Shown piece by piece: positions 12,672-24,300 of a DNA stretch of 64,000 bases. A program made the translations under genes and the position numbers. Positions within the stretch are counted from its first letter, which is position 1; each line of letters opens with the position of its first letter. The DNA is taken from NCBI RefSeq assembly GCF_026213295.1, contig NC_079419.1, positions 23,086,318 to 23,150,317 on the forward strand, written 5' to 3'. The stretch comes from Gadus chalcogrammus. Taxonomy: Eukaryota > Chordata > Actinopteri > Gadiformes > Gadidae. The notes below the pieces were generated by a model, which saw only the letters and a list, made by a program, of their open reading frames with translations, was not told where the DNA came from and searched no databases.

Positions 12672-15130
12672 ATGCCTGGTTTAGCCACTGAGCTCAGAGA
12701 GCTTATTGAAGGCAGAACTAAATCTAAAAGAAGACATAGACAAATAATCAAATGGATGCAGAAGAAAAGGCTTCTAAGAAGATGGATGAGATGCCAAAAA
12801 TGCAAACACAAGATGAAATTCAAGGAATCAGTTTGTGTGGACAACTATGCATGGTAAGTTTATTTATTTTTTACCCATGCATGGGTATTTTGGTTCAAAA
12901 TGTTAGTGAAAATTAAATCTATTTAATTGTGAGCTGATAATAGTGCACAATATATCTTCTTAAATCATGTTAACATTAATTTCTAGAAATACATTACTAT
13001 ACACTACACTACTTAATACTAATCTACAAGATCCCAACACGTCAAAACGTTGTGAGCTCATAGATCTGCTATTTTCAGACAGAAATACTGAAAAATTGGG
13101 TTAAACTTTTTTTAAACATATTTACACACATTTTATGGGGGTTCCTGGCACAAAATATTTCCAGATGGGGTCCATGGCCAAATACACATTACTTTGGGGG
13201 TCGTTGACATGCAAATGTGATGTGTGAGAATCACTGCTCTAGCCACTACCCTGGCCTGTGTCATTCTTATCTTTATTTGTATCTTCAGGGTTTGCAAACA
13301 CCATAACCACAGAGGGAGGAAACTGAAGAGGTCAATTAGACACAAATCTATATTCAGCAATTCAAAGGTCTCCCTCTTCAACTGGATGCGCTTTGTGTAC
13401 AGGTACGCTATGGCATAGGTATATGATTTTAGCCTGTCTGTCTATGATGAAAGGTGTTTATTTCAATATAAATACTGTATAACTATGCTGTCATAAACAA
13501 TAACTGGAGACTATGTAGTAAAGCTTGTGATTATTATGTTATGGAGCATCTCTAGGCTCATGATGATAACAGGTGCTTGAAGTTATTTCACTTTCGTGAT
13601 TTATTTTGCTAAAAAGTGTAATTCACAGCTTGAATTCTTAACAGTTTAACAATTATGGAAATATGTTTAATTGCTGTTACTTAGGGGATGCTGTGTTGGT
13701 CAGCATTAGGCCTGGTGGAGCAACATGACTGTCTGACCCTGCCTCTTGAAGCTCAATGGCAATTGGCTCTCTCAATCTACAGGCTCTGGCAATTAATATT
13801 AGAAATAGGATTTTACAAATATCCTACAGTATTATTAGTTCCAAATATATTGACAGAGCTCTGTAGAAAATACCACAAAACATATTTTCCATCATTATTG
13901 CTGTTTTTGTCTACACAGGAGTGGACAATTTTCATATCCCGGGGTGCAGTAGATGCAAACTTTGTGTATCAAACCAAAAAAATCAAAAGAACTGTGGTAT
14001 AATAATTATTTGCCTTGTTCCATCAGATTTGCACAAGGCCTGCGTCTACGTCAAGTGGACATGATCAATGATGACATTTCTGGAAGCTCAGCAACCCTGT
14101 CCAAGATGGCTCAAAAGCTGCGAGATGTGTGCACTACTGCGATGGACAGATATCAGCAAGCAAAAGGCCAGCACATTGGGGGGCGGCAGCAGTTTGTCAC
14201 CATTGATGAGAGCCACTTCAGACACAAAAGAAAGGCAAGCAGGATAGTATCTTATCAAGATAGTAATGCAAATTACCATTGAATGACTTCATTTTGTTTA
14301 AAGAAGAAGAATTCCTAATATTTTATGTTTTCATCAGTACGGACGGGGACGAATGGCTGGTGGCTGGAAGAGGAAGAAGTGGGTGTTTGGGATGCTAGGT
14401 GTGAACAGGAGAGGGAGAAGACATGCAAAGCCTGTTCTTCGCTTAGTTGAGAGAAGAAGAAGGAGAGATCTGGTGCCACTTTTAGCTCAGGCCTAAAAAA
14501 AAAAAAGTTTGGTTCCTGTTGGTTGTCAGTTGAGGTCATGGGTAGGTAGGGAATTTATTTTATTTTTTTATTTTATTTTTTCCAGCGGCAGCGAATGATA
14601 AGTAGGTTGTTTTCATTTAAAAACGAGAGAATGCGCTCATCCTTGTACAGAATGAAGAGGTGCTGTACAAAAACGTAATTATAGTTTACATAAAAAAAAA
14701 TTACAAGTTTTTTTTTTTTTTTAAAGCTCATAAAATAATTTGGGTCGCACACAAATGGACAGGGTCGGTCGGAAACCGGAACCAAACAAAAAAATTTTTT
14801 AGGCCTCACCATGTTAAAGTGGGATCTACAATAATAAGTGATGAGTGGCGGGCTTATCGCAATGCTTTAACTCAGCTAGGTTATACCCAGTTCACTGTCA
14901 ATCACAGTGTGTCATATGTCGATGCCCAAACAGGTGCACATACTCAGCACATAGAGAGGGCCTGGAGAACGGTTAAGGAAAATGTGTGGAGACTTAGAGG
15001 GAATCGTACAGAGGAATTACTGGTAGACCATCTCAGAGTTATTGAATGGCATGAGTGGCTTGCCCGAAAGCATCGCAAAGGGCCGTTAGGACGGATAATC
15101 CATGACATTGCTGTGATGTATGGACATTAA
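12672..15130 (+). pseudogene. Merlin-type (IS1016/IS1595-like) DDE transposase, interrupted by a MITE
   Basis: The exons are 12672-12853, 13289-13402, 14027-14234 and 14338-15130, the last interrupted at 14490-14808. Without the insertion and one duplicated TCA the exons total 978 bases, 325 residues plus TAA. The N-terminal part has a Cys/His cluster (CQKCKHK and CKHHNH). Exon 2 ends in the NWMRFVYR stretch. The core has TIDESHF (D159), then WKRKKWVFGMLG, then STIISDEWRAY (D230) and TGAHTQHIERAW (E268). These are the signatures of the ISXO2/IS1595 DDE domain to which Merlin belongs. The catalytic acids are my assignment by motif. Intron 3 appears to use a GC donor (14235) with AG at 14337. 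As it stands, the insertion brings a stop codon right after the TCA site, before the second and third catalytic acids, so this copy should be inactive. Confidence 0.8.
14490..14805. mobile_element. 316-bp MITE inserted in the transposase ORF
   Basis: The left end reads GGCCTAAAAAAAAAAAAG followed by TTTGGTTCC. The right end is its inverted partner (GGAACCAAAC ... TTTAGGCC). It is flanked by TCA at 14487-14489 and 14806-14808, a 3-bp duplication as in PIF/Harbinger elements. Removing the element plus one TCA makes the transposase frame continuous between the VPLLA and HVKVGS stretches. It has no coding capacity of its own. Confidence 0.8.
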
Positions 15131-15213
15131 ATGTCCCTCTGAAATTCTGTTTATCCAGTGTTTAGCACAAAAAGTGCAGAAACCTCATGTGTTTGTATAC
15201 TGCTGTATACTGC

Positions 15214-15956
15214 TGTTCTGCCATGTGATGGCTCAGTGTGCGTGTTTCTATACATTAAACACAATGTTCAACATTTCATCTGTGGTGTTTCTTTGGTCAA
15301 ATACAGTACACAGAAAAGCCTATGGTTGGAACAAGGTTGAGGTACAAAAATGAGATATTTTAAATATCACATCAAATTTCTGTACCTTGAACTTGTTCCA
15401 CCCATTTGCTGTTCTACAAAGTTTCACTGGTATTAGTAGATGGTTAACAAACTATTAACAACTGATCTGTAAAGTGTGAGTTAATATATTAGTTAAGTAT
15501 TAGTTAATAGCTTATGTAGGTTATTGGGACGTTATTCTAAAGTTGCAACTATTCCTCATTTACTAACAGTTAATAAATGAGGAATAGTTGCAACTTTAGA
15601 ATAACGTTCCAATAACATACATAAACTATTAACTGATACTTTATATATGTTATTGGGACGTTATTCTAAAGTTGTAACTATTCCTCATTTACTAACAGTT
15701 AATAAATGAGGAATAGTTGCAACTTTAGAATAACGTCCCAATAACATATATAAACTATTAACTAATACTTAACAAGTCATTTATAACTCATTAACTAACA
15801 GTTTGTTAATGATCTATTAACTATCTACAAGGCATCATTATAAATCCTTAACAAACTGTTAGCCAACACTTAACAAGTCATTAATAACTCATTTATTAAC
15901 AGTTTACTTATGATCTATTAACTAGTTATAACGGATAGTTATTATAAAGTGTTACC
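15214..15956. repeat. right terminal inverted repeat of the Merlin-type element
   Basis: Inverted match of 7853-8440. It is longer because the hairpin module and its spacer are duplicated in tandem (15523-15613 and 15652-15742). It starts about 85 bases after the transposase stop codon. Confidence 0.85.
15523..15742. repeat. two tandem 91-bp hairpins in the right TIR
   Basis: Hairpins at 15523-15613 and 15652-15742 each have 40-bp arms that are nearly or fully complementary. They are copies of the hairpin at 8062-8152, spaced 129 bp start to start. Confidence 0.9.
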
Positions 15957-15964
15957 AACTTTCT

Positions 15965-17440
15965 TTCAACGGACTCATATAATGGGTGAGAGAATTGCAA
16001 AGGAGTAGTTTGTGCAAGTCAATAAAGCATTGGACAATAAAAGTTGCACAGATCTGCCGTCTGGATTATATTAATTCCATCCAAAGTATCTCTGTAAATT
16101 CAAGAGCAACTTTTATTTCTAATGCTATTTGAAGAAAATCAAGGTGAACCCAGTTGGTCAATTTTGGGGTTTAATCGTTGTTGTGTTCAATGCTTGCAAC
16201 CATCCTGTGTACTTGATCTTCTCCTTTTGGCAGCGAGTCTGAACAATGGAGGCACAGAGTGGAAGTATTTTTCTTTATTCGTTAATTTGTTTGTTTAGGA
16301 ATTTGTCCTTTGAGACTCTACTTTAATAATCAACTCCAAAGTACAAGGAAAGGCCCACCTGCTCAGGGAGTTAATCTTCTGATTTAGAGGCAAAAGGATG
16401 AAGATATAGTTTGTTTGGGTTTTAAGTGCCTTTGGCAACCAAGGAACACATATTTTCACATCATGTCCTTCACTGTGTGATAATGCCCGGATTTAGAAAA
16501 CACATTCTTTTTTTCTGTAAATAAAATAAAATAAATAAAATCGAGGTTAATAAGGCAATGGTTATGCAAAAGCACATAAATGCATTGTTTAGATAAGAAT
16601 TGCAGCGTTGATAGAATGCCTTTATTCTGAGATACACACATTCTATTTTTAAGTGGCATCTCAAAATACATCTAATTCACCGCAATCAGGGTTGTTTTGG
16701 GTGTCCTCCATCATTCATCACCATTTCAATCATTCATTGAATCTTCGGCCTCGTTGAATTACAATGGCTACAGACGGAATTATCTCTGAAGTGTCTTTAT
16801 TAGGCTTTTTTTAGTGTTCTGCAAGGGAACTCAGGAAAACACACAAGGAATGAAGGAGCTCTTTTGAAAAGCCCCGGCTATTGATCCTGCCTAAACAATG
16901 GAGCCAGGAGCTTCCGTTCTCCCCCTGCTCATCCTCCTACCTTTGGACACTCATCTCTGAAGGCGGCTTCTCCGAGGGAACTCTGATCCTCAAGTGTTGG
17001 TGTCCGCCGTGGCTGACGTACTGCAATCAGTGACAATTGAGAGAATTGTGTGTTTGTGTGTGCGTTTGTGTATATGTTTGCGTGTGTGCGTTTGTGTATA
17101 TGTTTGCGTGTGTGCGTGTGTGTGTGTGTGTGTGGAGGGGGGTTGTTTGTATACTACTTTCCTTTAATCAAGAAAAATAAGCAAACATAAATAAACAAAG
17201 AAGGAGAATGGAAGATTTGGAAATGTCTTGAAAACCGTATAACTATGTGTGAACTCCCCCCCCCCCGGCCCCCACGCTGTGGGCATGCAACACACTGAGA
17301 AATTCATTACTTCTGTCCTCAGCTATTTGTGTATTTGCTAGTATTTTAATGCACAGCCATCTTCTATATTGATTGATGTTCTGGGCCGCAGAGAGCACCG
17401 GGAGAGTCCACATAGTAACCCCTCTCTTTTTATTTTTTCC
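15965..17440. other. no gene seen
   Basis: Non-coding. A short imperfect (GT)n lies at 17050-17135 and a poly-C at about 17258-17267. No element ends were recognised. Confidence 0.5.
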
Positions 17441-17444
17441 TTCT

Positions 17445-17528
17445 GTGTGTTTGTATGTGTGTATGCAAGTGTGTGTATGTATGTGTGCTTATGCGTGTGT
17501 GTGGTGTATATGTGTGTGTTTGTGTGTA

Positions 17529-17584
<56 letters not shown>

Positions 17585-17640
17585 TGGTATGTGTGTGGTG
17601 TGTGTGAGTGTATGTGTCTATGAATCCACACACAATACAC
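17445..17640. repeat. (GT)n-rich imperfect microsatellite
   Basis: Interrupted GT repeat with ATGT and GGTGT variants. The purest part is 17537-17577. Confidence 0.9.
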
Positions 17641-19790
17641 AAAAGCATGTCTTTAATCTGTCTTGAGTGAAGCATGAAGGCTCAGGGCTGTTGCTGCTGG
17701 CTTTTCATTTCTTAGTGCTTTCTTTGTTTTGTTGCGGTGCCCATTTGGAATGCAGATGAGCCCTAAGACTGATATTTTAACAATAGCCGCCTCGGCTGGG
17801 TCCCTTAATGATGCCGTGGTAAATGGGGACTCTGTATGAACGAAAGCAGCAGCAGCAGAAGCAGCTAGATGGAGAAATGCATTTACACAGATCAGTGGCG
17901 ATGGCTTTAACGAGGTAAGACCGGCGCCTCATTTACATATGCAGATGTTCTTGGCATTAGGTGTGACATCGTCGCGTCGAGGAGCATACAAATGTGACAC
18001 TGTCCCTTTCCTCTTGTGAAAGAGACATTGTTGCTCTGAGCAAGAACGGCGAGGAACAGGAGAAAAAGGAGTACTGTGAGCTATCTCTTTATTTTGAGCT
18101 GTCCCCCCCCCACACACACATCTGGCTTCCTGACCCATATACGGACACTGTATGCTTTACTTTGGTTCTACATATATACGTACCAATATGCATGAATGAC
18201 ACATAGTATGCATGCAGGCAGAACAAGCACAGTTCCAGCAAGAGAAAAACCTCCTCGTCTTCAGACTACGAGAGGAGGAGGGGGACAATAAAAGAGGAGA
18301 GGAGGAGAACAGATGGAAGTGAGTAGAGGAGGAGGACCTCGCAAAGGTCCCTTCACCTCCTGCTCTCCTCAGCTCCACCTCCTCCTCCCTTCACCTCCTG
18401 GTCTCCTCAGCTCCATCTCCTCCTCCTTTCCCCTCCTGCTCTCCTCAGCTCCACCTCCTCCTCCCTTCCACCTGGGAGAGTCACATGCTCCCGGTTTACA
18501 GGTCATCTGCACAAGAGGGTATATCAACACTACGGATCACTGGAAGGAACCAGTAATTAAACAAAATAATGAGGCAGAGTTTTAAACCCTTCAAGAACAA
18601 TCCTTCAAGATATAACAGACTTTAGCAACGAATACACTTATTTGATGAATTTTCATTCTTCAGCGTAATTAAATGATAATGAAAACCAAAAGTATAATGA
18701 GAATAAAAAAACATTTTTAACTAAACATCTTCAAATTAAAGATCATACATAAATCCAAAATAACAAACAAATAATTGCTCTAATTGAGCGAATAAACAGA
18801 TGTGAAGCACAACAGACAATAAGAAGAAAAGCTCTTGTTTCAAATGCCAATGATAAATCTCATGAACCATTTAGGAGGAATAATTATTCACCACTTATGT
18901 TTCAGTCAGGCTCTTTCTCCGCCCTAATCCCCGGCGATGGGTTCTGATGGATCTTCAGTCCACTGTAACACCGTGTCAGCAGTCTGTGACCAGCGGCAGG
19001 CCAACTGCTGTCAACGCAATCCACATGAGGCCGGCGGTCACTCTTAAATATACATAATATACAATATACATAAAGTAGCCCTAAAGTGACAGCCAGTTGT
19101 CAAAGCCACATCTGGAGATGGTTCATACTTTGATCTGCAAAGTCAAAAGAAGAAGTCAAGGGAAATGTCAAAGGAAAGGGATTTTTAGAGCAAAGTTTAG
19201 AATAATCCCTTCCTGTTTACTCAATGCATATTATATTCGATCCTGAATATGATCATGTAGAAATAAGCATGAGTAATGGTGGAGCAAATGGCCAGGCAGC
19301 TATTAGCTGTTGTTCATCTCCCTGAAATATTGAACATCGAAATAATATCCCACAGCAAGCTCAAGGAAACCTCAGCTTACCTTTAATGGTAGAATGTAGC
19401 TGCTCCTAAACACCACATGCTTGACGTGTATCCATGTGTTACATTTAGTGCCTCTTGTATGCTCGGTGTTACGTTGAATCTTTACTTAGAGACGCGGCCA
19501 ATGTGTTGATATATGTGTACAATCAAACTAAGTATAACATTAACACATCTCTGTACGTGATGTGATATATTGGGGATAAAGGAGAAAAAGTTTTGATGTT
19601 CCAATATGTGTGTGCTCATGTATACTAATAGGGTGGTGAGTGGTGTGTGTGCATGTGTGGGTGTGCCTGGTGTACCTAGAGAGTGATGCATAATGAGCAC
19701 AAGAATGGCTGCTGGACTCTGATGTAAACAGAGGCTGTGACTCTGCGGCCAACAGTGACTCATTATGGTGTGCAGTCAAAAGGCCCACAG
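17641..19790. other. no gene seen
   Basis: Non-coding apart from the C/T-rich tandem repeat at 18340-18475, which is listed separately. The 18580-18900 part is AT-rich. Confidence 0.5.
18340..18475. repeat. C/T-rich minisatellite, about three copies of a 48-50 bp unit
   Basis: The unit is CTCCTCAGCTCCACCTCCTC followed by CTCCCTTCACCTCCTG, with small variations. It is a strand-asymmetric pyrimidine tract. Confidence 0.75.
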
Positions 19791-19936
19791 CACACACACA
19801 CACACACATATACATGCAGATACACACGTTAACACACTCACACACACATAAACACAAACACACACATACACATGCAGATACACACGTAAAAACACTCACA
19901 CACACAAAAATATACATGTTCAGATACACACGTAAA

Positions 19937-19999
<63 letters not shown>

Positions 20000-20018
20000 A
20001 CGTGAAGACACTCACACA

Positions 20019-20094
<76 letters not shown>

Positions 20095-20137
20095 CACACA
20101 TATACAGCTGCAGATACACACGTAAACACACACGCAT

Positions 20138-20180
<43 letters not shown>

Positions 20181-20467
20181 AACATACACATGCAGATAAA
20201 CAAATAAACACACTCTCACACACAGATAAATACACATATTCAAACACAATCAAACACAAACACATGCAAATACACACACAAACACACTCACACATATACA
20301 CAAACGCACACAAGCAGGTACACAAGCAGGTACACATGCATGCACCCACACACAAACACACAGATACAAACACACACACACACACACACATACACTCAAA
20401 AAATCACATACACAAAAAGGTATGGAACAAACACACACATGCACAGACACACACACACACACACACA

Positions 20468-20549
<82 letters not shown>

Positions 20550-20550
20550 A
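19791..20550. repeat. 760-bp (CA)n microsatellite cluster
   Basis: Several CA runs are joined by repeated variants such as CATGCAGATACACACGTAAA. This makes a higher-order repeated block rather than one pure run. Long Cys-Val or His-Thr frames here are artefacts. Confidence 0.95.
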
Positions 20551-20639
20551 AAACAAACATGCACACAGAAACAATCATTCATGTACCAAAACATACAAAA
20601 TAACGTTGGAGTTATTGGTCCTGCTGTGGGTGTCAGGGT

Positions 20640-21375
20640 TTATAGAGGCAAATCAATTATGTTGGGGGGTCTGGGGGCCCTTCAGTGTGCACGTTGTGTA
20701 TGGTGGTCCTGCAGTGTGTCTGGGTGTGTTGGGGTAGTTATGGTCCTACAGTGTGTGTGGGGGGGTAGTTCTGGTCCTACAGTGTGTGTGTTGGGGTAGT
20801 TCTGGTCCTACAATGTGTGTATGGGGTAGTTCTGGTCCTACAGTGTGTGTGGGGGGATAGTTCTGGCCCTACAGTGTGTATTTGGGTGTATGGGGGTAGT
20901 TCTGGCCCTACAGTGTGTATTTGGGTGTATGGGGGTAGTTCTGGTTCTATAGTGTGTGTTGGGGTGTATGGGGGTAGTAGTTCTGGTCCTACAGTGTGTG
21001 TGTGTGTGGGGGGAGGGGGGGGTAGTTCTGGTCCTACAGTGTGTATTTGGGTGTATGGGGGTAGTTCTGGTTCTATAGTGTGTGTTGGGGTGTATGGGGG
21101 TAGTAGTTCTGGTCCTACAGTGTGTGTGTGTGGGGGGGAGGGGGGGGGGTAGTTCTGGTCCTACAGTGTGTATTTGGGTGTATGGGGGTAGTTCTGGTTC
21201 TATAGTGTGTGTTGGGGTGTGTTGGGGTAGTTCTGGTTCTATAGTCTGTGTTGGGGTGCATGGGGTTATTTCTGGTTCTACAGTGTGTTGGGGTGTGTGG
21301 GGGTAGTTCTGGTTCTATAGTGTGTGTGTGTGTGTCGGGGTAATTTGTGTTCTACAGCGTGTGGTGGCGTGTGTC
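20640..21375. repeat. GT/G-rich minisatellite
   Basis: Irregular units of about 30-40 bp share the core GGTAGTTCTGGTCCTACAGT followed by GTGTG. A longer block (about 20965-21080) is repeated at about 21080-21200, so there is some higher-order structure. It abuts the CA cluster at 19791-20550. Confidence 0.85.
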
Positions 21376-24300
21376 GGGGTCGTTCTGGTACCAGAACAAC
21401 CCCCCAACCATTAGGGGTGTATGGTGGCACTAGAGTGTGTATTGGGGCTGAATGGGAAATGTGTGTGTGAGTCGAGGTTAATGAGGACTGGCTGTCCCCA
21501 CACAGGTTATACTGTCAGCCCTCACATCCCCACTAATGAGTAGAGGAGCTCAGATCAAACCACAGAGGAAACACTTGCCGCTAACGAAGAAACACTTCCA
21601 CTTCAAACAAGAAAAGCAACAAACAAAACATTACAACAAAATGGCGTCCAGCCTTAATTGGCAGTAGACTATATATTGCCAGAAACACTTCAATCCCCAT
21701 TAAACATGACCTAAATAAAAGAGGCAGGAATATAATAGTAATATAAAGGCTCATTAGTTACACTTTGAAATGCCACTTCTAATTATTTTCCAGTTTTGCC
21801 AATATGGCAACGCACTAGCTATGCACTTCCCTCGGCCACAAACCTGGCAACCCTTTTATAATAGTGCTGAAATGTATGTTATAAAATAAGATTCTTTATT
21901 GATCCTAGATGGTAAATTCCAGAGCATCAGCCATTTGGGGTCTCCATCTCGCTGGCGATGATGAATTATGCAAATGAGCATGTGACTTTGGCTTCCTACT
22001 TACGGGGACATGTCAGACAGCTGCTTTGTTCAGAAGTGAATTATCAGCCACGCTAGCTGTGAATGATCCACCGTGTAAAAAACGATTCACAGAAAAAAAA
22101 ATAATTTCAAGTGCTCATCCGTGCTGGATAAAAAGACGTGAGCCCACATCCGCCAGAGGTAAAGAAGACCAGATGAAACGCAGAGGGAGCCTGAGGTCTG
22201 CTAAACCAAACCCAGCTCTGCCTGAATGGAGCGATAAGTCACGATAGCACCAATGTGAAACATAACTTTGTGTCTTCATTACCTTAGGGAAGGCTGACAT
22301 TTAGCACGCGGCATGTTGATGAGACCCCCCTCCCCCATACCAAGAGGCACACTGTACATGTAGTCATTGTTGGTAGAAAATTAGGTAATAAATAATAAAA
22401 GTGTTGTTATGTTTTTGCCATAGCGCCTGTGTGTTCGCCCCGTTCACAGATCATACGGACCGCTCGCCACTGATATATGACATCAAATAACATTTATTAA
22501 GTAGGCCTTTACCAAATGTATTAAATGAACCAAATCAAATATATTAAATATCTCTTAAACGACTCAATAACATTTGACGATAGGATATAATATAATACTA
22601 AAAACAATAATTGTGTGTTGTTGAGTCGTACACATCGTCATGTGGAGTTCTCAACCGCTTGATTGTTATTATTGTTTGTTAATATTTTAGCGCAGATCAT
22701 CGTGTGGCACTCTTGAATTATGTTTGAAACAATGTCCAACGTGTAAACAAGACTGATCTGAAACAAAAGTCCATCTATGAGCTACTGTGAAGAATCGAAA
22801 AAAGGGGGAATATTGAACCTCAAACTTAATTATCAGATTTAATTGTGTGTGTTTCGTCAATCTGAAACAATACCTGGAATGTCTCCTAAAATAATCAATG
22901 AAATGTTATGATAGGCCATAAAATATATACATAAAAAGGATACGAGCCTCACAGGCTACAACTCGTAACTCTTAGTTCTGATACTAAATGTGACTTGATT
23001 AATGCAGGGATACATCTTCTGAATTCAGGCTTTAGCTCTTGCGTACAGACACGCTGTGAAGGGTACCTACATATGTGACAGTGAGTTTACTGTGTCCTCT
23101 CTCTCGCCTTCCTCCTCTTATAACCTGTGTATCCCGGGTTCCTACAGGCACACGTACAAGTGGATGCGCAGATCGATCGATTGATAGATCAACGGATAAT
23201 TAGATGGATGGATACAAAGATAAGAAAGCAGTCTATTCAATGTGATATTTTCCATAAAATAAAAGACACATACCCATGACTAAGAATAAGAACGTAACAT
23301 AATCCCTCCCAGTAAAGATTTATCCTCCAATGTGTCGTTGCTCTCGAAACATCTTCCAGGGTTAATAAATTCCAGGGCATGTAATGGTAGTTCCTAAACC
23401 CCTACATTCCTCATCCAGATCCTGCCCTGTATCCACACGTGGTACAACGGTAGTCTTCCTCTAAATGACATGATTGCCTGACAATTTGTCCTGTAATTGG
23501 TCTGCTGGTGAACCGAGAGGCGGGATCACCGTCGTTTGATGAAGCAGCTAAGAGTAATTACTGCCTCCACACGCACACTCCTAGCAATCATGACAGTTCA
23601 AGGTCAACTCACATAAGGAAAATATGGCGCCAACAGTACTTTTCAATGTCTTAAAATAAATAAAAACAGAAAAAAAGACAAATCGATAAAAAAAGAAAAG
23701 TGTATTAAATGTTTGACGAATTAGTTTTTGTAGGGATAATGTACGTTCCAGTTCTTGTCCAACGAGGTGTTTTGGAATGAGACGAGGTGAAACTGTGTTT
23801 CCTGCTACAACACTCTGAGAAGTGGAATGCATCACTGGCCAGGGAATCATTACACATGCACCCAATCCTCCACAACACACACCAATATCTGCTGCTCAAA
23901 CACTCACAATGCATATCAACTGATAATACTACCCAACAAATAGGATTTTGTGACTTTCTTTTAATGCCGTTGTCCTTGCAGTCAAAGCTACCCCCCCCCC
24001 CACCCCCTTTGAGACTGACTTATTGGCTGGCTAGTTGGCTAGCTGGTTGGCTGACTGGCTGGTTCCCTGCTGCACTTAGCCACCCAATGTGTTCAACTCT
24101 GAGAGCGAGGAAGCCCATCGATTGACCGGTGCAGCTAGATAATGCAAGGTTCATTACTGCTGCACAGTCTGTATCTGAGAGAGAAAAGCAATGATGGGAT
24201 ATCATTCACAGACCCACATCAACGCAGACTCATCGATTGTGGGGACTTTGCCTGTGTGGTCCATGAGTGGCTCCCAATGCACTTATAGAGGTGAACGATG

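Larger units (their letters stand above)
7853..15956. mobile_element. 8.1-kb Merlin-type DNA transposon carrying two genes
   Basis: Both ends read inward GGTAACACTTTATAATAAC and continue as long TIRs, left about 7853-8440 and right about 15214-15956. CCCTTTCT (7845-7852) precedes the left end and AACTTTCT (15957-15964) follows the right end. This gives a 6/8-matching direct repeat, consistent with the 8-9 bp duplications of Merlin elements. Inside are a plus-strand transposase of IS1016/IS1595 type and a minus-strand CCDC106-like gene, divergent from a shared 266-bp gap. Secondary insertions are a hAT-like element (9058-10566) and a MITE (14490-14805). The superfamily is inferred from the transposase sequence and the duplication length. 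Confidence 0.8.

Noticed and set aside
13688..14002. 104-residue plus-strand frame in the transposase region
   Set aside because: It lies within transposase intron 2, has no domain, and skipping it joins exons in phase.
14660..14805. N-terminal part of the frame at 14660-15130
   Set aside because: It translates the MITE. True transposase sequence resumes only after 14808.
19540..20737. Long Cys-Val and His-Thr repeat frames
   Set aside because: Translations of (CA)n microsatellite DNA.
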